Positions 12,720 to 24,294 of a stretch of 64,000 nt of DNA are shown piece by piece (the stretch's first letter is position 1; the number at the start of each line of letters is the position of its first letter). The stretch is from Ehretia macrophylla (Eukaryota; Streptophyta; Magnoliopsida; Boraginales; Ehretiaceae). The stretch is taken from positions 58,752,247 through 58,816,246 of the forward strand of contig CM075765.1 in NCBI GenBank assembly GCA_037974665.1, read 5' to 3'. The position numbers and the translations under genes were made by a program. Below the pieces are notes generated by a model. It was not told the DNA's origin, ran no database searches, and was given only the letters and a program-made list of their open reading frames with translations.

Positions 12720-15700
12720 TTGCGTCCACACAATTCTTACATGATTCGGCGAATAACTCTGGATACCGTTCCCGCATCTGATCCTCTCTTTCCCATGTCG
12801 CATCCTCTACTCCGTGATGATCCCATAGAACTTTAACCATCGGAATGCTTTTAGTTCTCAGCTCCTGAACTTTCTGATCAACTATTCGAAGAGGTTTCTC
12901 TGTGTAGGTCAAAGTTTCACTGATCTCTAGTGGTTCCGGCTCAAGTATGTGAGAGGGATCTGGCTGATACTTCCGAAGCATGGAAACATGGAATACGTCA
13001 TGAATTCTGCCCAGACTGGGAGGTAAAGCTAGACGGTAAGCCAAATCACCAACAGTTTCAGTTATCTCAAATGGTCCCACATATCGAGGACTGAGTTTAC
13101 CTCCTTTACCATGCCGAATCAAACCCTTGCGAGGAGAAATTTTCAGAAATACTCGATCCCCCACGACAAATTTCAGATCACGACGGCGTCTATCTACATA
13201 ACTCTTTTGCCGGCTTTGTGCTGTAAGCATTCTTTTTCTGATAAGCTGCACATGATCAATCATTTTGTTCATTTCAGGTAAGAGAGTAGGGTCGATAGTC
13301 TTCATTTTACCAACATCATCCCAGTAGAGAGGAGACCGACATTTACGCCCATACAGTGCCTCATAAGGTGCCATACCAATAGTAGCTTGATAACTATTGT
13401 TGTAGGCGAACTCTGCTAGTGGAAAATATTTCTCCCAACTTTTTCCGAAGTCCAGAATACAAGCCCGTAACATATCCTCGAGGATTAAGATAGTTCTCTC
13501 GGATTGACCATCTGTCTGGGGATGATAAGTTGTACTGAAATTCAAAGTCGTGCCCAAAGCTTTTTGAATCTTCTGCCAGAACTGAGATGTAAATCTGGGA
13601 TCTCTATCTGATACGATACTCTTTGGAATTCCATGTAGTCGGACAACATTCTCAATATACAACTCTACTAGTTTATCAAGAGAATCAGACTTCTTTTTGG
13701 CAATAAAATGAGAAGTCTTGGTCAGTCTATCCACAATAACCCAGACTGAGTCATTACCCCTCGAAGACCGCGGTAAATCAGAGACGAAATCCATGGTAAT
13801 ATGATCCCATTTCCAAACAGGAATAGACAAAGGCTGCAACAACCCTGCAGGTCTCTGATGTTCTGCTTTAACTTTCTGACAAGTAAGACATCGATCAACA
13901 TAGTCAGCAATTTCTCTCTTCATATTATTCCACCAGAAATTCTGCTTCAAATCTCTATACATTTTAGTACTGCCTGGATGGATAGTGTATTGAGAACTGT
14001 GTGCCTCAGCAAGAATATCTTTTTTCAAATTTGGGTCATTCGGAATACAGATTCTACCCTTGAATTTAAGAATACCATCATCGTGCAGTTTGAAATCCGA
14101 CTCTCCCCCTTTAGAATTCTCTAAGACTTTCAACAATTGAAGATCAGCCTGTTGAGCTTCTCGAATCCTGGATAACAACAGAGATTGAATCTGCAAACTT
14201 GCAAATTGAATACCAGAATTTGAAGTACTAGGCTTCCATAAGCACAATTCTTCCATGAATTCCCAATTCTTGATAATCAAGCTGGCAACAGTAGCCTTTC
14301 GGCTCAAAGCATCAGCAACAATATTGGCCTTACCTGGAAGATAGTTAATGGTGCAGTTATAGTCCTCAAGTAATTCCAGCCAACGCCTCTGCCTCATGTT
14401 CAACTCTTTCTGTGAAAACAGATATTTCAAGCTCTTATGATCTGTAAAGATTTCAAACTTGTTGCCCCAGAGATAATGACGCCATTTCTTTAATGCAAGA
14501 ATGATAGCTGCAAGCTCAAGATCATGAGTCGGATAGTTGAGTTCATAAGGTTTCAGTTTCCTGGAAGCATAAGCAATAACCCTGCCATTCTGCATCAATA
14601 CACAACCCAGACCTTCCTTCGAAGCATCACTATAGATCACCAGATTATCATAACCCTCAGGTAAAGCAAGAATAGGAGCTGTAGTCAATCTCTTCTTCAA
14701 TTCCTGGAAGCTGGCCTCACATTTATCATTCCAGTCAAATACTATTTTCTTCTGAGTAAGCTGAGTTAAAGGCCCTGCAATCTTAGAGAAATCCTTGACA
14801 AACCTCCGATAATACCCAGCTAAACCAAGGAAGCTACGAATTTCCGTGACAGTTTCAGGTCGTTTCCAAGATAACACAACTTCAATCTTCGCTGGATCAA
14901 CAGAAATACCATCCTGCGAGATAATATGGCCAAGAAAAGCAACTTGCTTAAGCCAGAATTCACATTTGCTAAACTTTGCAAATAACCGATGCTCCTGAAG
15001 AGTCTGCAACACAATTCTGAGATGCTGTTCATGTTCCGTCTCAGATTTAGAATAGACAAGGATATCATCAATAAATATGACCACAAATTGGTCCAAATAA
15101 GGATGGAATACCCTCTGCATTAAGTCCATGAATGCGGCGGGAGCATTAGTAAGACCAAACGGCAAGACAACAAACTCATAATGGCCATATCGAGTTCTGA
15201 AAGCAGTTTTAGGAACATCGTCTTTCTTAATCCTCAACTGATAATAACCCTGCCTCAGATCAAATTTAGAGAATACCATGGCGCCTTGCAACTGATCAAA
15301 CAACTCTTCGATTAAAGGCAAAGGATATTTATTTTTGATGGTTACCTGATTAAGACCCCGATAATCAATGCACAGGCGAAGAGACCCGTCTTTCTTTTTA
15401 ACGAATAGAACTGGCTCACCCTACGGTGAAGAACTCGGCCGAATGAATCCCTTCTCAAGCAAGCCCTGCAATTGAACTTTCAACTCTTGCAACTCAGGTG
15501 GAGCCATTCTGTACGGAGTCCTAGAGACAGGTGAAGTCCCCGGCAATAAATCAATCATGAACTCTATCTCTCTATCAGGCGGTAACCCAGGTAATTCCTC
15601 AGGAAAGACCCCCGGAAACTCTCTCACGATAGGTACATCATTCAATTTCAATTGATCCCCAGGTTGATTAATCAAATATGCAAGATAAGCCTCACAACCC

Positions 15701-17394
15701 TTGCTCAATAATTTAGATGCCCTAATAGAAGAAATAATAGGAGTTCCCGTAGATTTTCTACTACCAACTATTTTAAGTACAGGCTGGTCAGGCATTTCTA
15801 GATACACAATCTTCTTTCTACAATCAAGCTGGGCATAATATTTACTTAACCAGTCCATCCCCAATATAATTTCAAAGTCATTGAAGGGTAGGATAATCAA
15901 ATCAGCAGGAAAAACACGACCTTCAATAAATATACTACATGCTCTGCAAATAGACCTAGTAACAAACTTCGGACCCATAGGAGTATAGACCACAATCTCA
16001 TGCAACAGTTTATCATGTTTCAATTTAGCATTTTGTGCACAAGTAGGAGTAATAAAAGAATGCGAAGCCCCGGAATCAATTAAAACCTTAACTGACTGAT
16101 CATTAAGAAGAAAAATACCTTCTACCACAGCGGTAGTATCCGGAAGCTCCTCAGCATCCAAAGCAAATACACGGGCCTGACCTCGTGGTGGTGCTGCTGC
16201 AGCTGGTACCCTGGTCTGAGAGTTCTGAGCTGATGTCTGACCCCTAGGGTTCTTAAATTTCTGACAGTCCTTAACCCTGTGCTGATCACTGCCGCAACCT
16301 GTACACTTGTTATGTTTCTTCCAACAAACATCCTCAGTGTGACCCTGACGCTGACAGAAGCTGCACTGCTGGTGACGTCTTGCAACAGTGCCTCCCGAAG
16401 GAGCTCTGTAAGTAGAGGTAGCTGAACTACCCTGCTGCGAACGGGAAACTGCTGGACGGAACTGACTCTGAGTCTGACTCTGAACTGGTCGTGCCTGAGT
16501 CTGAGTAGGCCTTGTGTAACTCTGAGTCTGCCTCGGCTGCGAACTCTGCCCAACCGATACAGCCTGCCCCTGGTACCCTTGACTCTGAGACTGAAACCGT
16601 TTACTCGATTGACTGGTCTCGGCTAACACATCGGCTTTCCGTTTCTCATATCTCGAGGCAGCTCGGACTACTGCAGCATAGTTAGGAAAATCATTTGAAG
16701 ACAAGTTCAGCATAATATCTCTCCTCAAACCCATGATGAACCTCTGAATCTTCATGTCCTCCGGCTGAATTAAAGCTGGTGCATAACGGGAAAGCCGGGT
16801 AAAAGTAGCCTCGTATTGATCTACGGTCATACTTCCCTGCTTCAAGTTTATGAACTCAGTTTGCCGCCTCTCGCGGGCAACTACCGATATATACTTGTCT
16901 CGAAATTCTCGGACAAAATCGGCCCACGAATGATGACATCCCTCAGCTCCCCATTTCTCATTGATGGTATTCCACCAATCTTCAGCATCACCCTCGAGAA
17001 GGAAAGTAGCATAAGTAATCTTCCTGTCATCATGGCACTCCAGTATCGCTGCCACTCTCTCGAACTTTCTTAGCCACATCTCAGCTTTCATATCGTCCGG
17101 CTCCCCAAAGAAAGTATAGGCCCCATGATGTATAAACCGATCATACAGATTTCCCCCGGTAGGACCACTACCTCCGGCTCTCGCAGCCTGATTACCTCCA
17201 ACGATCCCTGGCTGACCCTGTTGTGTAACAAACTGGGCGATAGTGTTCATAGCTGTGGCCATCGTGGCCAAGATCTGTGCAGTGCTCGGTTCTTGAACCT
17301 GCGGTGCATTTTCGGCCACCTCAGCTTCTTGCCTCTGAACCCCCTCGGGTTCACCACCAACATTCGGATTATCGGCACGACGGCGAGGCCCCAT
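12720..17394 (-). CDS. gag-pol: Family A gag-pol coding region (Tekay-type)
   Basis: The reading begins [14 protein letters not shown] at 17394. In order: gag core (about 17200-16600); zinc knuckle [15 protein letters not shown] plus a second Cys/His motif (about 16340-16260); aspartic protease [12 protein letters not shown] near 16080; reverse transcriptase from about 15560, with [13 protein letters not shown] near 15080; RNase H with [13 protein letters not shown] near 14620; integrase zinc finger ending CLTCQ near 13880; catalytic core with [10 protein letters not shown] near 13780 and [10 protein letters not shown] near 13510. A chromodomain-like tail ([18 protein letters not shown]) lies near 12830. 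That tail and the tRNA-iMet primer site place it in the Tekay/Del chromoviruses, whose chromodomain is thought to steer insertion into heterochromatin. It looks nearly whole, with about one or two breaks. Confidence 0.9.
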
Positions 17395-17745
17395 CTCGAA
17401 TAGCTAGAATGCAAAGTGTTATGACAGGTATATATATGTATATATGCAGTTTATAAGTAAACACATAAAGAAAGTCCAATTAGATTCACATAAAGTCAAG
17501 TACATAGAAGTTCAAATAAATATTCCACATTCTTGAAGTAAACATAAATCACTAGATCATACTTGACATTCTGAACTCTTGATATTCTATTTCCATGCTA
17601 GCATGTTCATTCCTTATTCAAATTTCACTTAGGTCAATCAAAATCAAAGACTCATGTATTCACAAAGTCACATAACAAATCTCTACCCACAGACCGAGAA
17701 ATTTAACCCGGCTTCATGCAATCTATAGCTCTGATACCACTTAAA
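17395..17745 (-). other. Family A leader with primer-binding site
   Basis: This untranslated leader lies between the 5' LTR and gag. The minus strand at 17729-17740 reads TGGTATCAGAGC, the usual complement of the 3' end of initiator-methionine tRNA, five bases inside the LTR. The rest is AT-rich, with a run of TATATA near 17430-17445. Confidence 0.88.
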
Positions 17746-20233
17746 TGTCACGCCCCGACCCAACCCCCAAGCTAAAGGTTAAGTCCGGACCCGACACACG
17801 GACAGAGTCTCCCCTGTACCGTGGACATTCTAAAAACCTGTAAACACTTAAACAAAGTCCCAACAATACAATACAAGCTTTTCTTAATTAAACAATAAAG
17901 CTATAAGGCCATCCGAGCCTTATGGTACACATTAGCTCCAACACACACAAGCATGCGAGAACTTGTTGTCAGCATAGTTTTATAATCATGACATTCTAGG
18001 AAATCAATAAAACAACTTAAAGGATAATGCATTCTACATTAACCATCCACTCCCAAGCATGCAAGGAAATAAAGGCAAGAATAAAAGTTATTACAAGACA
18101 TGGCTTTCAGTTATACACCACAATCTACTATCCTTCAATTTGCACAACAAACATACACATAGCTCTTAGGCCACAAAATAGTATATAAGGCAATTAGTTG
18201 AACTTTCCACATAGCAGCAATTCATTAACCACCTCAAGCTATCAGACACAGCAACTAAGGTAAAGGCTCGATCTGAACTTCTTCTTCCTCAACTAAATCA
18301 ACAAGCTGGGGATCACCCTCAGCGTCTCCTGACACAGATATCGAGGTATGAGCAACCACTGTTGCCCAGTGAGGGATATAGTCCCGGGGCGTGCAATGCA
18401 ACATATAATACAATCATGCAACAATAACACTTAGACAATTAAAGAAACAACGATAACTTAAATAACCACACATTTAAAAGGATACGTTTCAACAATCCCC
18501 TATACACCAATCTTCACTGGTCTTCAATCACGATCCACGAACCACGAGCACGATCACGATAAGCCGGCATAACCCCAATCACTCCAGTGGGTGTACTCCG
18601 GATGTACCCCAAATCCTACGACCCAACATCCCCTGGCAATCTCCGGACCAGGCGAATGAGGGAATAGGGCACGGAGTTTGAATATCCACCGGCAAGCCCT
18701 CTACCGCCCAGCCGATATTCAACACATCCGCCCCTGACACTATGGTTGCGCAACCACTATGCAATGCACTCAACGATGGCAAGTTAATAGCAATAATATA
18801 AGCATTAACACATATGAGGATCAACAAAGTAGGTTGACCTCGATACAATTAGGATAGAAACAAATATAGAAGTTAATAAGCAATTTACAAATGAACTTAT
18901 ACCAAATAAGCATAGAATCATTCCAAAAGCTCCAAATCAATTTAAAATCACATATAAACACTCAAGAAGTCCTGACATGGGTTTAAAAGTGTGAGACAAC
19001 TTAAATTGTACCTAAACCCCTTTGTTTTTCGAACTATTTCTCTTCTAAACCAAAGTTAATGATTTCATTTTCAAAGGAAACTCTCCCAACCTTCTAACTA
19101 ACCCCCAAGGTACCCTCTCAACCCTCTAATTCATTCAAATGCACGCGTTTACCCCGAAAGCCCCAATTTCCCTCTTTTGGCTTTAAACTACACCTACATT
19201 GTCCGGGCTTCAAACAAGGGATATCAAGACATCTATAGCACCTAGGTAGCCTAAGGATACTAGAATTGAAGCCCGAATCTACCCGGATTCGCATTAACCC
19301 CAAAAGCCCCAAGTTAAAGTCGGCTATTTTCCATTTTTAGGCGATTTAAGGGCAATGCAAGTGTACGGGGCTATTTGATTATCTTCACTAACACCTAAGG
19401 CATCTATTAGAAGCATTAAATCAAGCTAATTCGAGCAATTACACAAAACCCTAGAAAAAAATGTCACTATTCACCCTAAAAATTAAAGTAACGATTCTAA
19501 CCGTTTAAAAAGCGAAACAACGGCTCAAATGTGTTCTCTAGCATTCATATAGATGGTATATTAGCATAGATAACATTTACAATGGCATTTAATCATATTT
19601 TCAACAATTCAAGAAATGAGCAACTATTGAAAAATGCAAAAACAAGCCATGAAATCCCTCACCAGTACGCGTAGGAGCACCTAGGAACCTTGCAAACACC
19701 CTACTCTAGTTGCTCAAGGCTTGGAGAGGCTTGAATTGAAGAGTTGAAGATGAAATTATTCTCCCAAATGCAAAGGGGGGCTGTCGGGTTTGGGCTGCTG
19801 TTTTCAGCTTTCTATTTTTTTTTTCTTTTGCATTTTATGAGTTTAGGATATATATAAAAGGGTTAAGTTATGGTGGGGTCAATTGGGTGCTTAAGTGATC
19901 TAATAAAATGCGCGTTGCTAGCTCCAAAACGAGGCTAATGTATAAAACTTAGGCTAGCTAATTAAATCTATAAAGTTATTACGTAACACTATTCACTCAA
20001 CTACAAAAATCATTTTCTAAACTAGCTCTCCTAACGCCGTTAGCTCAAATGCACATTTTTCCCACTACTTTTACAATTAATATGATTTAATAAAAATGCT
20101 AATTAACTAATAGAAAGCAATTTAAAAACGGAGTGAATAGTAGTCACAAAGTCAGTTAATAAGGCATAGAAGTAAATGCGCAAACAAGGGATGCAACAGT
20201 AATTAAATGCATGGCTAAAACTCGGGCGTCACA
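17746..20233 (-). repeat. Family A 5' LTR
   Basis: A direct repeat of 10213-12699 and of the partial copy at 1-1899. In a sampled stretch of about 350 bases near the start I count about a dozen differences from the other LTR, and far fewer in the stretch that follows. Transcription of the element should start in this copy. Confidence 0.93.
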
Positions 20234-21585
20234 TGGTCCCTCATGAAGTTGAATCTGTTGAACTTCTGGACCCTGTATACCTTCCATAAAATGAAATTTG
20301 CCTAGCTGATGGCATTAAACTCAGTACAACCATCTGACTGAAGACGTTAAACATAGCGCTACTAGGAGTCAACTTAGTTCTCTTTTGTGTAAATATTTGT
20401 TTAATTTATGTTGTTTACATATACTCTTTGAATCTTTCTCCAACTTTAGGTAGTTTGGGTTTTAAGCCTTCAGGAACATTCATAGAGGTACCAGTGTTTT
20501 TTTACTAGTTGTCACTGTACGTTTCTGTGTGCGGTTGGCTTAATTGTGCAACTCTGTCTTATAGTGTGAGCTACTCCACCAGCTTTATGTAGTTTGGGTT
20601 TGTTGGATATTACTTGATAAGGTAGTTAGGAGTGTGAGCATACACCAGACGTAACGTCTGTAACGTAAAACCCCACTGTTCTATCCTTGACCCTGTGGAA
20701 CTGGCTTTGGCCTTAAATGTGCCGAAGGAAAGCACTAGATGTCGTGAGCTCAGGAACCTCTGGAAGAGCTAGTCTGTTCAGTAGTATCAAACTCTAGAAC
20801 CCCAGAAAAGAGTCTAAATGGTCTGGGTAGTTTATTTATTTGCTTTATGTATTAGTTATTTTTTGTGACCATATTTCTTTTTGGTTTCTCCCCTATATAT
20901 TTGTTTTGTCTATTTAGTATAGCTAACTATTTTTATTGTGTTGATGATAATCTGTAAAATGCTTTTTCCACTAATCTTTAATTGCAGAATGATACATCTT
21001 TTGATAAAAGTTAGTAGAGAAGCTTTGACATCAACATAGAAATGCTTCACATCAGGTGATATCTTTCCTTACTACATTTCCCTTTATACCTGATCAACCT
21101 GCGTTGTAGAGTAAGAAAACCATAGGTTTGGGGATGTAGCATTTGTCATTATGTTATTACTTGCATATTACACTCTCACTCTTTTACATTGCTATTTGCT
21201 CGAGGACAAGCAAAGTTTTGGTGTGGGGGTGCGTACATTCATGAAAACCTTTTTCAAAATATGCAAGAAATACACCATTTTTGTTTATGAGAAGAGTAGT
21301 CTGCTACCTTACCTATTTAAAAACGATGATTTAGATGATTTGAGAACCTATTTTGTTAGCTATGTATTGTGAAAAACTCTGAGGAAACTCTATAAGAAAA
21401 ACTTTGGATTACTGTATTCATCAGTAAACCTAGCTGTTCTTCTATTCTTCAATTGATAGGTTTGTGATTATGAAAGGACTAAGATAGGATTACCGTTTGT
21501 TATGAGAACTCCTTGTGATTGAAACCTGAACCCTTATGCCATGTCTGTACACTATGTTATGTTACTATGTCTGTATGTATACTCT

Positions 21586-21675
21586 GAAAAAAGAAAAAGA
21601 AAAAAAAGAGAAAAAAGATAGAAAAAGAAAAAAAAAACAAAGAAAACAATGAAAAAAAGAAAAAACAAAAAAGAG
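21586..21675 (+). repeat. A/G-rich low-complexity tract
   Basis: About 90 bases consist almost wholly of A with scattered G and a few other bases (AAAAAAGAAAAAG style). Reading the other strand gives only a phenylalanine-rich string, which is an artefact of composition. Confidence 0.85.
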
Positions 21676-22339
21676 TTGTACATACCTTTACTGTTGAATA
21701 AAATTTTGGTGTAAATATGTTGTAAATCTCTAAGCACCACTATCCTAGACATTGTAATTTGGGATATGTGCTATAGTGTAAAGTTTCGAGCCTGGATATC
21801 TTGGGTGATTAAGGCACGTAGGGGTCCCTTTGAAACCTGGCAACCTCAGTCATAATGGCGAGGGATTGTTGGCCTTAAAGCCCGCTACATGGGATATTCA
21901 GAAAGCAAAGGAAACTGAACACTATATAGAGGTATTATTAGTTGTACTTTTATATTTCTGGCAAATGTTAAAGGGTTAAGGCATGATCAAGAGTTTGATT
22001 ACAAATGTAGGTAAGAATATCAAGGTTCAATCTGTTTGCATAACTTGAAAGTTGGGAATTGAACGAACTTAATTTTCTTAGTTTACTTCTAAATATATAC
22101 TCCGAAGTAATCAATAGTCGATTTCCAATAAGAGTACCTATTTGTGAAAACTATGTACAAAGTTCTCTTATCATGTTTGTCATTAATTGCTGAATATGTT
22201 TAAGATAGTAGATTGCATTTCTCATGTTTCAGATTTGGAAAGTGTTTGACAAAAAGATAGGATAGATTACTTCATCTGTTTTTGACTTCTAAAATTACTG
22301 CAAAATCTATTTCCACATCTATTTTAAAGATAGTCTTGC

Positions 22340-22369
22340 TTGAGGGCAAGCAAGGTTTAGGTTTGGGGA
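22340..22369 (+). other. Athila polypurine tract next to the 3' LTR
   Basis: The motif TTGAGGGCAAGCAAGG followed by TTTAGGTTTGGGGA stands directly before the LTR start TGTTGATG. The GTTTGGGG-TGTTGATG junction is typical of Athila and Tat elements. A very similar motif lies at 21200-21230 (CGAGGACAAGCAAAG, then GTGTGGGGGT) without an LTR behind it. Confidence 0.7.
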
Positions 22370-22950
22370 TGTTGATGTGACTGTATTTGCAGCACTCAAA
22401 CCTTGATATTTGTACTATATTTGCATCTTAATTTGGAAATTATTGCAATACTTTGATATTTTCAATGCAATGTAGGATGACACAGAAAAGTGGAAAATCA
22501 GACCCAAAATAATCCAAATTGCAAGTCAAGAAGTCAAGAATGCGGAAGCATGAGAAGCAGTTGAAGAATGAAGCTCATAGAGAAGAAATTTGGCTGAAAC
22601 TAGCACGAAATTGGATTCAGAGCATTGACCCAGATGATCTCAAATAGTAACCCATGTCCGTTTTTGGCAAACCATATCCGTTTTTCAGGTAGAAACAACA
22701 GTCTGAGCAAAACACAGGACTATCCTGTGGATGGTGTGATTTTAGCCAAATTCCATCGTTTGGAGGGTCAAAACAGTGAAAAATGCCTGAAGATGCTGCG
22801 GTCAACGAACCGGGCAAAGTCAAAGACACACGCAAGTGTTGACCAAGGGTTGAAGCCCGGAGAGGAAGAATTTGACCAACCAGAATGCGGAACCGGACTC
22901 AGAAGGCCGAATAAACGTGGAATAGCATTGGTCAACTTTTTGGTCAATGC

Positions 22951-23120
22951 ATGAATAGTAGCAGTCAACGCGTGAATAGTGATGGTCAACTCGTGAACAG
23001 TAAAAACTGCATGCAGAATACGTGAATAGTAGTCACGTGAATAGTAATCACGTGAATAGTAACCACGGGAATAGTAGTCGAGTGAATAGTAACCACGTGA
23101 ATAGTACCCGCGTGAATAGT
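22951..23120 (+). repeat. Tandem GTGAATAGT array, unit about 15 bp, upstream of a TATA box
   Basis: Ten copies of GTGAATAGT or a one-base variant occur in 170 bases. From about 23019 they are spaced exactly 15 bases apart, seven units in a row. Several units read CACGTG (a G-box or E-box palindrome) across the unit boundary. The leading part also contains repeated GTCAAC, the reverse of a W-box core. The array ends 13 bases before TATAAATA. Confidence 0.85.
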
Positions 23121-23133
23121 AGTTAAATTTTCC

Positions 23134-23141
23134 TATAAATA
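23134..23141 (+). promoter_or_regulatory. Athila LTR TATA box
   Basis: TATAAATA lies just downstream of the G-box-like array and about 770 bases into the LTR, a sensible place for the U3/R boundary. Transcription would be expected to start about 30 bases further on, near the CT-rich stretch at 23150-23170. This is inferred from position and sequence only. Confidence 0.6.
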
Positions 23142-24294
23142 GACATCAAGCCTCTACATTTTTTCTTACAATTTTTGAGAGCTTTGGATATTTTTCCAAT
23201 ATTTTCAATTTTTGTCAAGTTGATTTTATAGTTCTTATTTAGGATTTTGCCTAAATAGCTATATACGGAGGAAGTCCTGCCTAGTGGCTCTTATTCAGGG
23301 GCATTCTGCCTGAATAGCTACTGTACAGCGGACATCCTAACGTTCATTTTTGAGCCTTTGCTCAATAATAGCTCTTATTCGGCTGGAAACTCTGCTCGAA
23401 TAGCTATAGTATTTTTGTTCATACTTGGCGTTTAGAAATACGCGTTCGTCAATACGGGGGAGCCTTTCTTGACTCTCTTTTATTTGTATAAACTCGTATT
23501 TATTATGTCTGAGTAGAATTCTTATCTAGGGTAGGATATTGTAAATAATGGTCTTTTAATATATGGTCTCGGATTCGAATAATTAAGTTTTAATGCAATA
23601 TATGACTTGTATTAATTAAGTATTGTCTTTCATACATAATGCTTTTAAGTAGATGATATGATTGCTTTATTTTCGTGTCATATATCCATGCTTTAATAGT
23701 GAATCAATAGTTTGACAACCTTAAAGATTCCAAGAAATTATAGGTAATACTTTTAAGTAGACCATAGTTTCTAGACTAGTAAGGAGATGTTGATTACTTA
23801 TGTTGAAACAAACCTTTTATACCAGGTTGTAAGGACAAATCCATACTATGGCTATACGCTCGTAGATGGAACGGCACCTACATCAGAGTTAGTAATCGGG
23901 ATTTTAATAGACTAAGATAATTGACTAGGTTAATGCTTGTAACTTAACCTCTTGTATAGAATTTAAGAATCCGGATGCCGAGCCTACATTAATTGCCTTA
24001 TTTACGTATTTGATCCCTAGATATTCTTATGTATTTAGCTATTATTTAGCTTAACTTAGGCAATTTTGTTAGTTATAGTTTAGTTTACATTCTCGCACTT
24101 TACTTCAAACTATTTGCGAACTGTTACTTTAGCGCTTTAACACTTTCACACTACTTCACTAACTTAACTAACGAGCTTCCCTGTGGATACGATTCTGCAC
24201 TCTTTGCACACTACACTACAAGATCCGTGCACTTGCGGGTTATTAAAACTTGGTTATTTTGCACATATTTATAACACACACCAAGTTGCGATCA

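Larger units (their letters stand above)
10213..20233 (-). mobile_element. Tekay/Del-type (chromovirus) Ty3/gypsy element, nearly whole (family A)
   Basis: All parts are visible on the minus strand: 5' LTR (17746-20233), tRNA-iMet primer site (17729-17740), gag and pol (17394 to about 12720), polypurine tract (about 12700-12713) and 3' LTR (10213-12699). LTRs are 2487 and 2488 bp, long as usual for Tekay/Del. They differ by roughly two percent by eye (not computed), which points to an age of the order of a million years. Coding capacity looks close to whole, with perhaps one or two breaks. It sits inside the Athila element with a 5-bp target duplication. Confidence 0.93.
10208..20238. repeat. 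Target-site duplication around the family A element (TTGTC / TGGTC)
   Basis: The five bases left of the element (10208-10212, TTGTC) and right of it (20234-20238, TGGTC) match at four of five positions. A 5-bp duplication is normal for Ty3/gypsy integrases. Both flanks are Athila sequence, so this is a clean nested insertion. Confidence 0.75.
20234..22369 (+). other. Athila 3' non-coding region, no envelope-like gene seen
   Basis: After the last integrase codons (about 20234-20290) there are some 2 kb without a convincing reading frame. Some Athila elements carry an envelope-like gene here; nothing like it is visible. The region holds a long purine tract at 21586-21675 and two copies of a polypurine-tract-like motif (21200-21230 and 22340-22369). 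Confidence 0.65.
4434..24294 (+). mobile_element. Athila-type Ty3/gypsy retrotransposon, split by a nested element
   Basis: Visible parts in order are: leader (4434-4836), gag (4837-6201), pol with protease, reverse transcriptase, RNase H and integrase (6205-10212), a 10.0-kb nested family A element (10213-20233), a 3' non-coding region (20234-22369) and a 3' LTR (22370-24294). The 5' LTR and primer-binding site are beyond the nested LTRs on the left. The reverse transcriptase carries the FMDDFSIFG form typical of the Athila/Tat branch. The coding region is broken in a handful of places, so the element is a fossil, but most domains remain readable. Without the 5' LTR no LTR-based age can be given; it is older than the element inserted in it. 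Confidence 0.88.
22370..24294 (+). repeat. Athila 3' LTR
   Basis: It starts TGTTGATGTGACTG right after the polypurine tract and ends near GTTGCGATCA; the late segment CTTCCCTGTGGATACGA and GTGCACTTGCGGGTTA is familiar from this lineage. The second LTR is outside the window, so the right boundary (about 24294) rests on the terminal CA and on the change to organelle-like sequence. Inside are a 15-bp repeat array (22951-23120) and a TATA box (23134-23141). Confidence 0.7.

Noticed and set aside
21552-21752. A phenylalanine-rich minus-strand frame that looks like a membrane peptide.
   Set aside because: It is the translation of the A/G tract and reflects composition only.
20234-22369. An envelope-like gene after Athila integrase.
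   Set aside because: No frame of suitable length, signal peptide or membrane segment was visible.
22951-23120. The regular 15-bp repeats could be a CRISPR array.
   Set aside because: There are no distinct spacers, the units are adjacent and degenerate, they lie in an LTR promoter region, and the DNA is plant nuclear.
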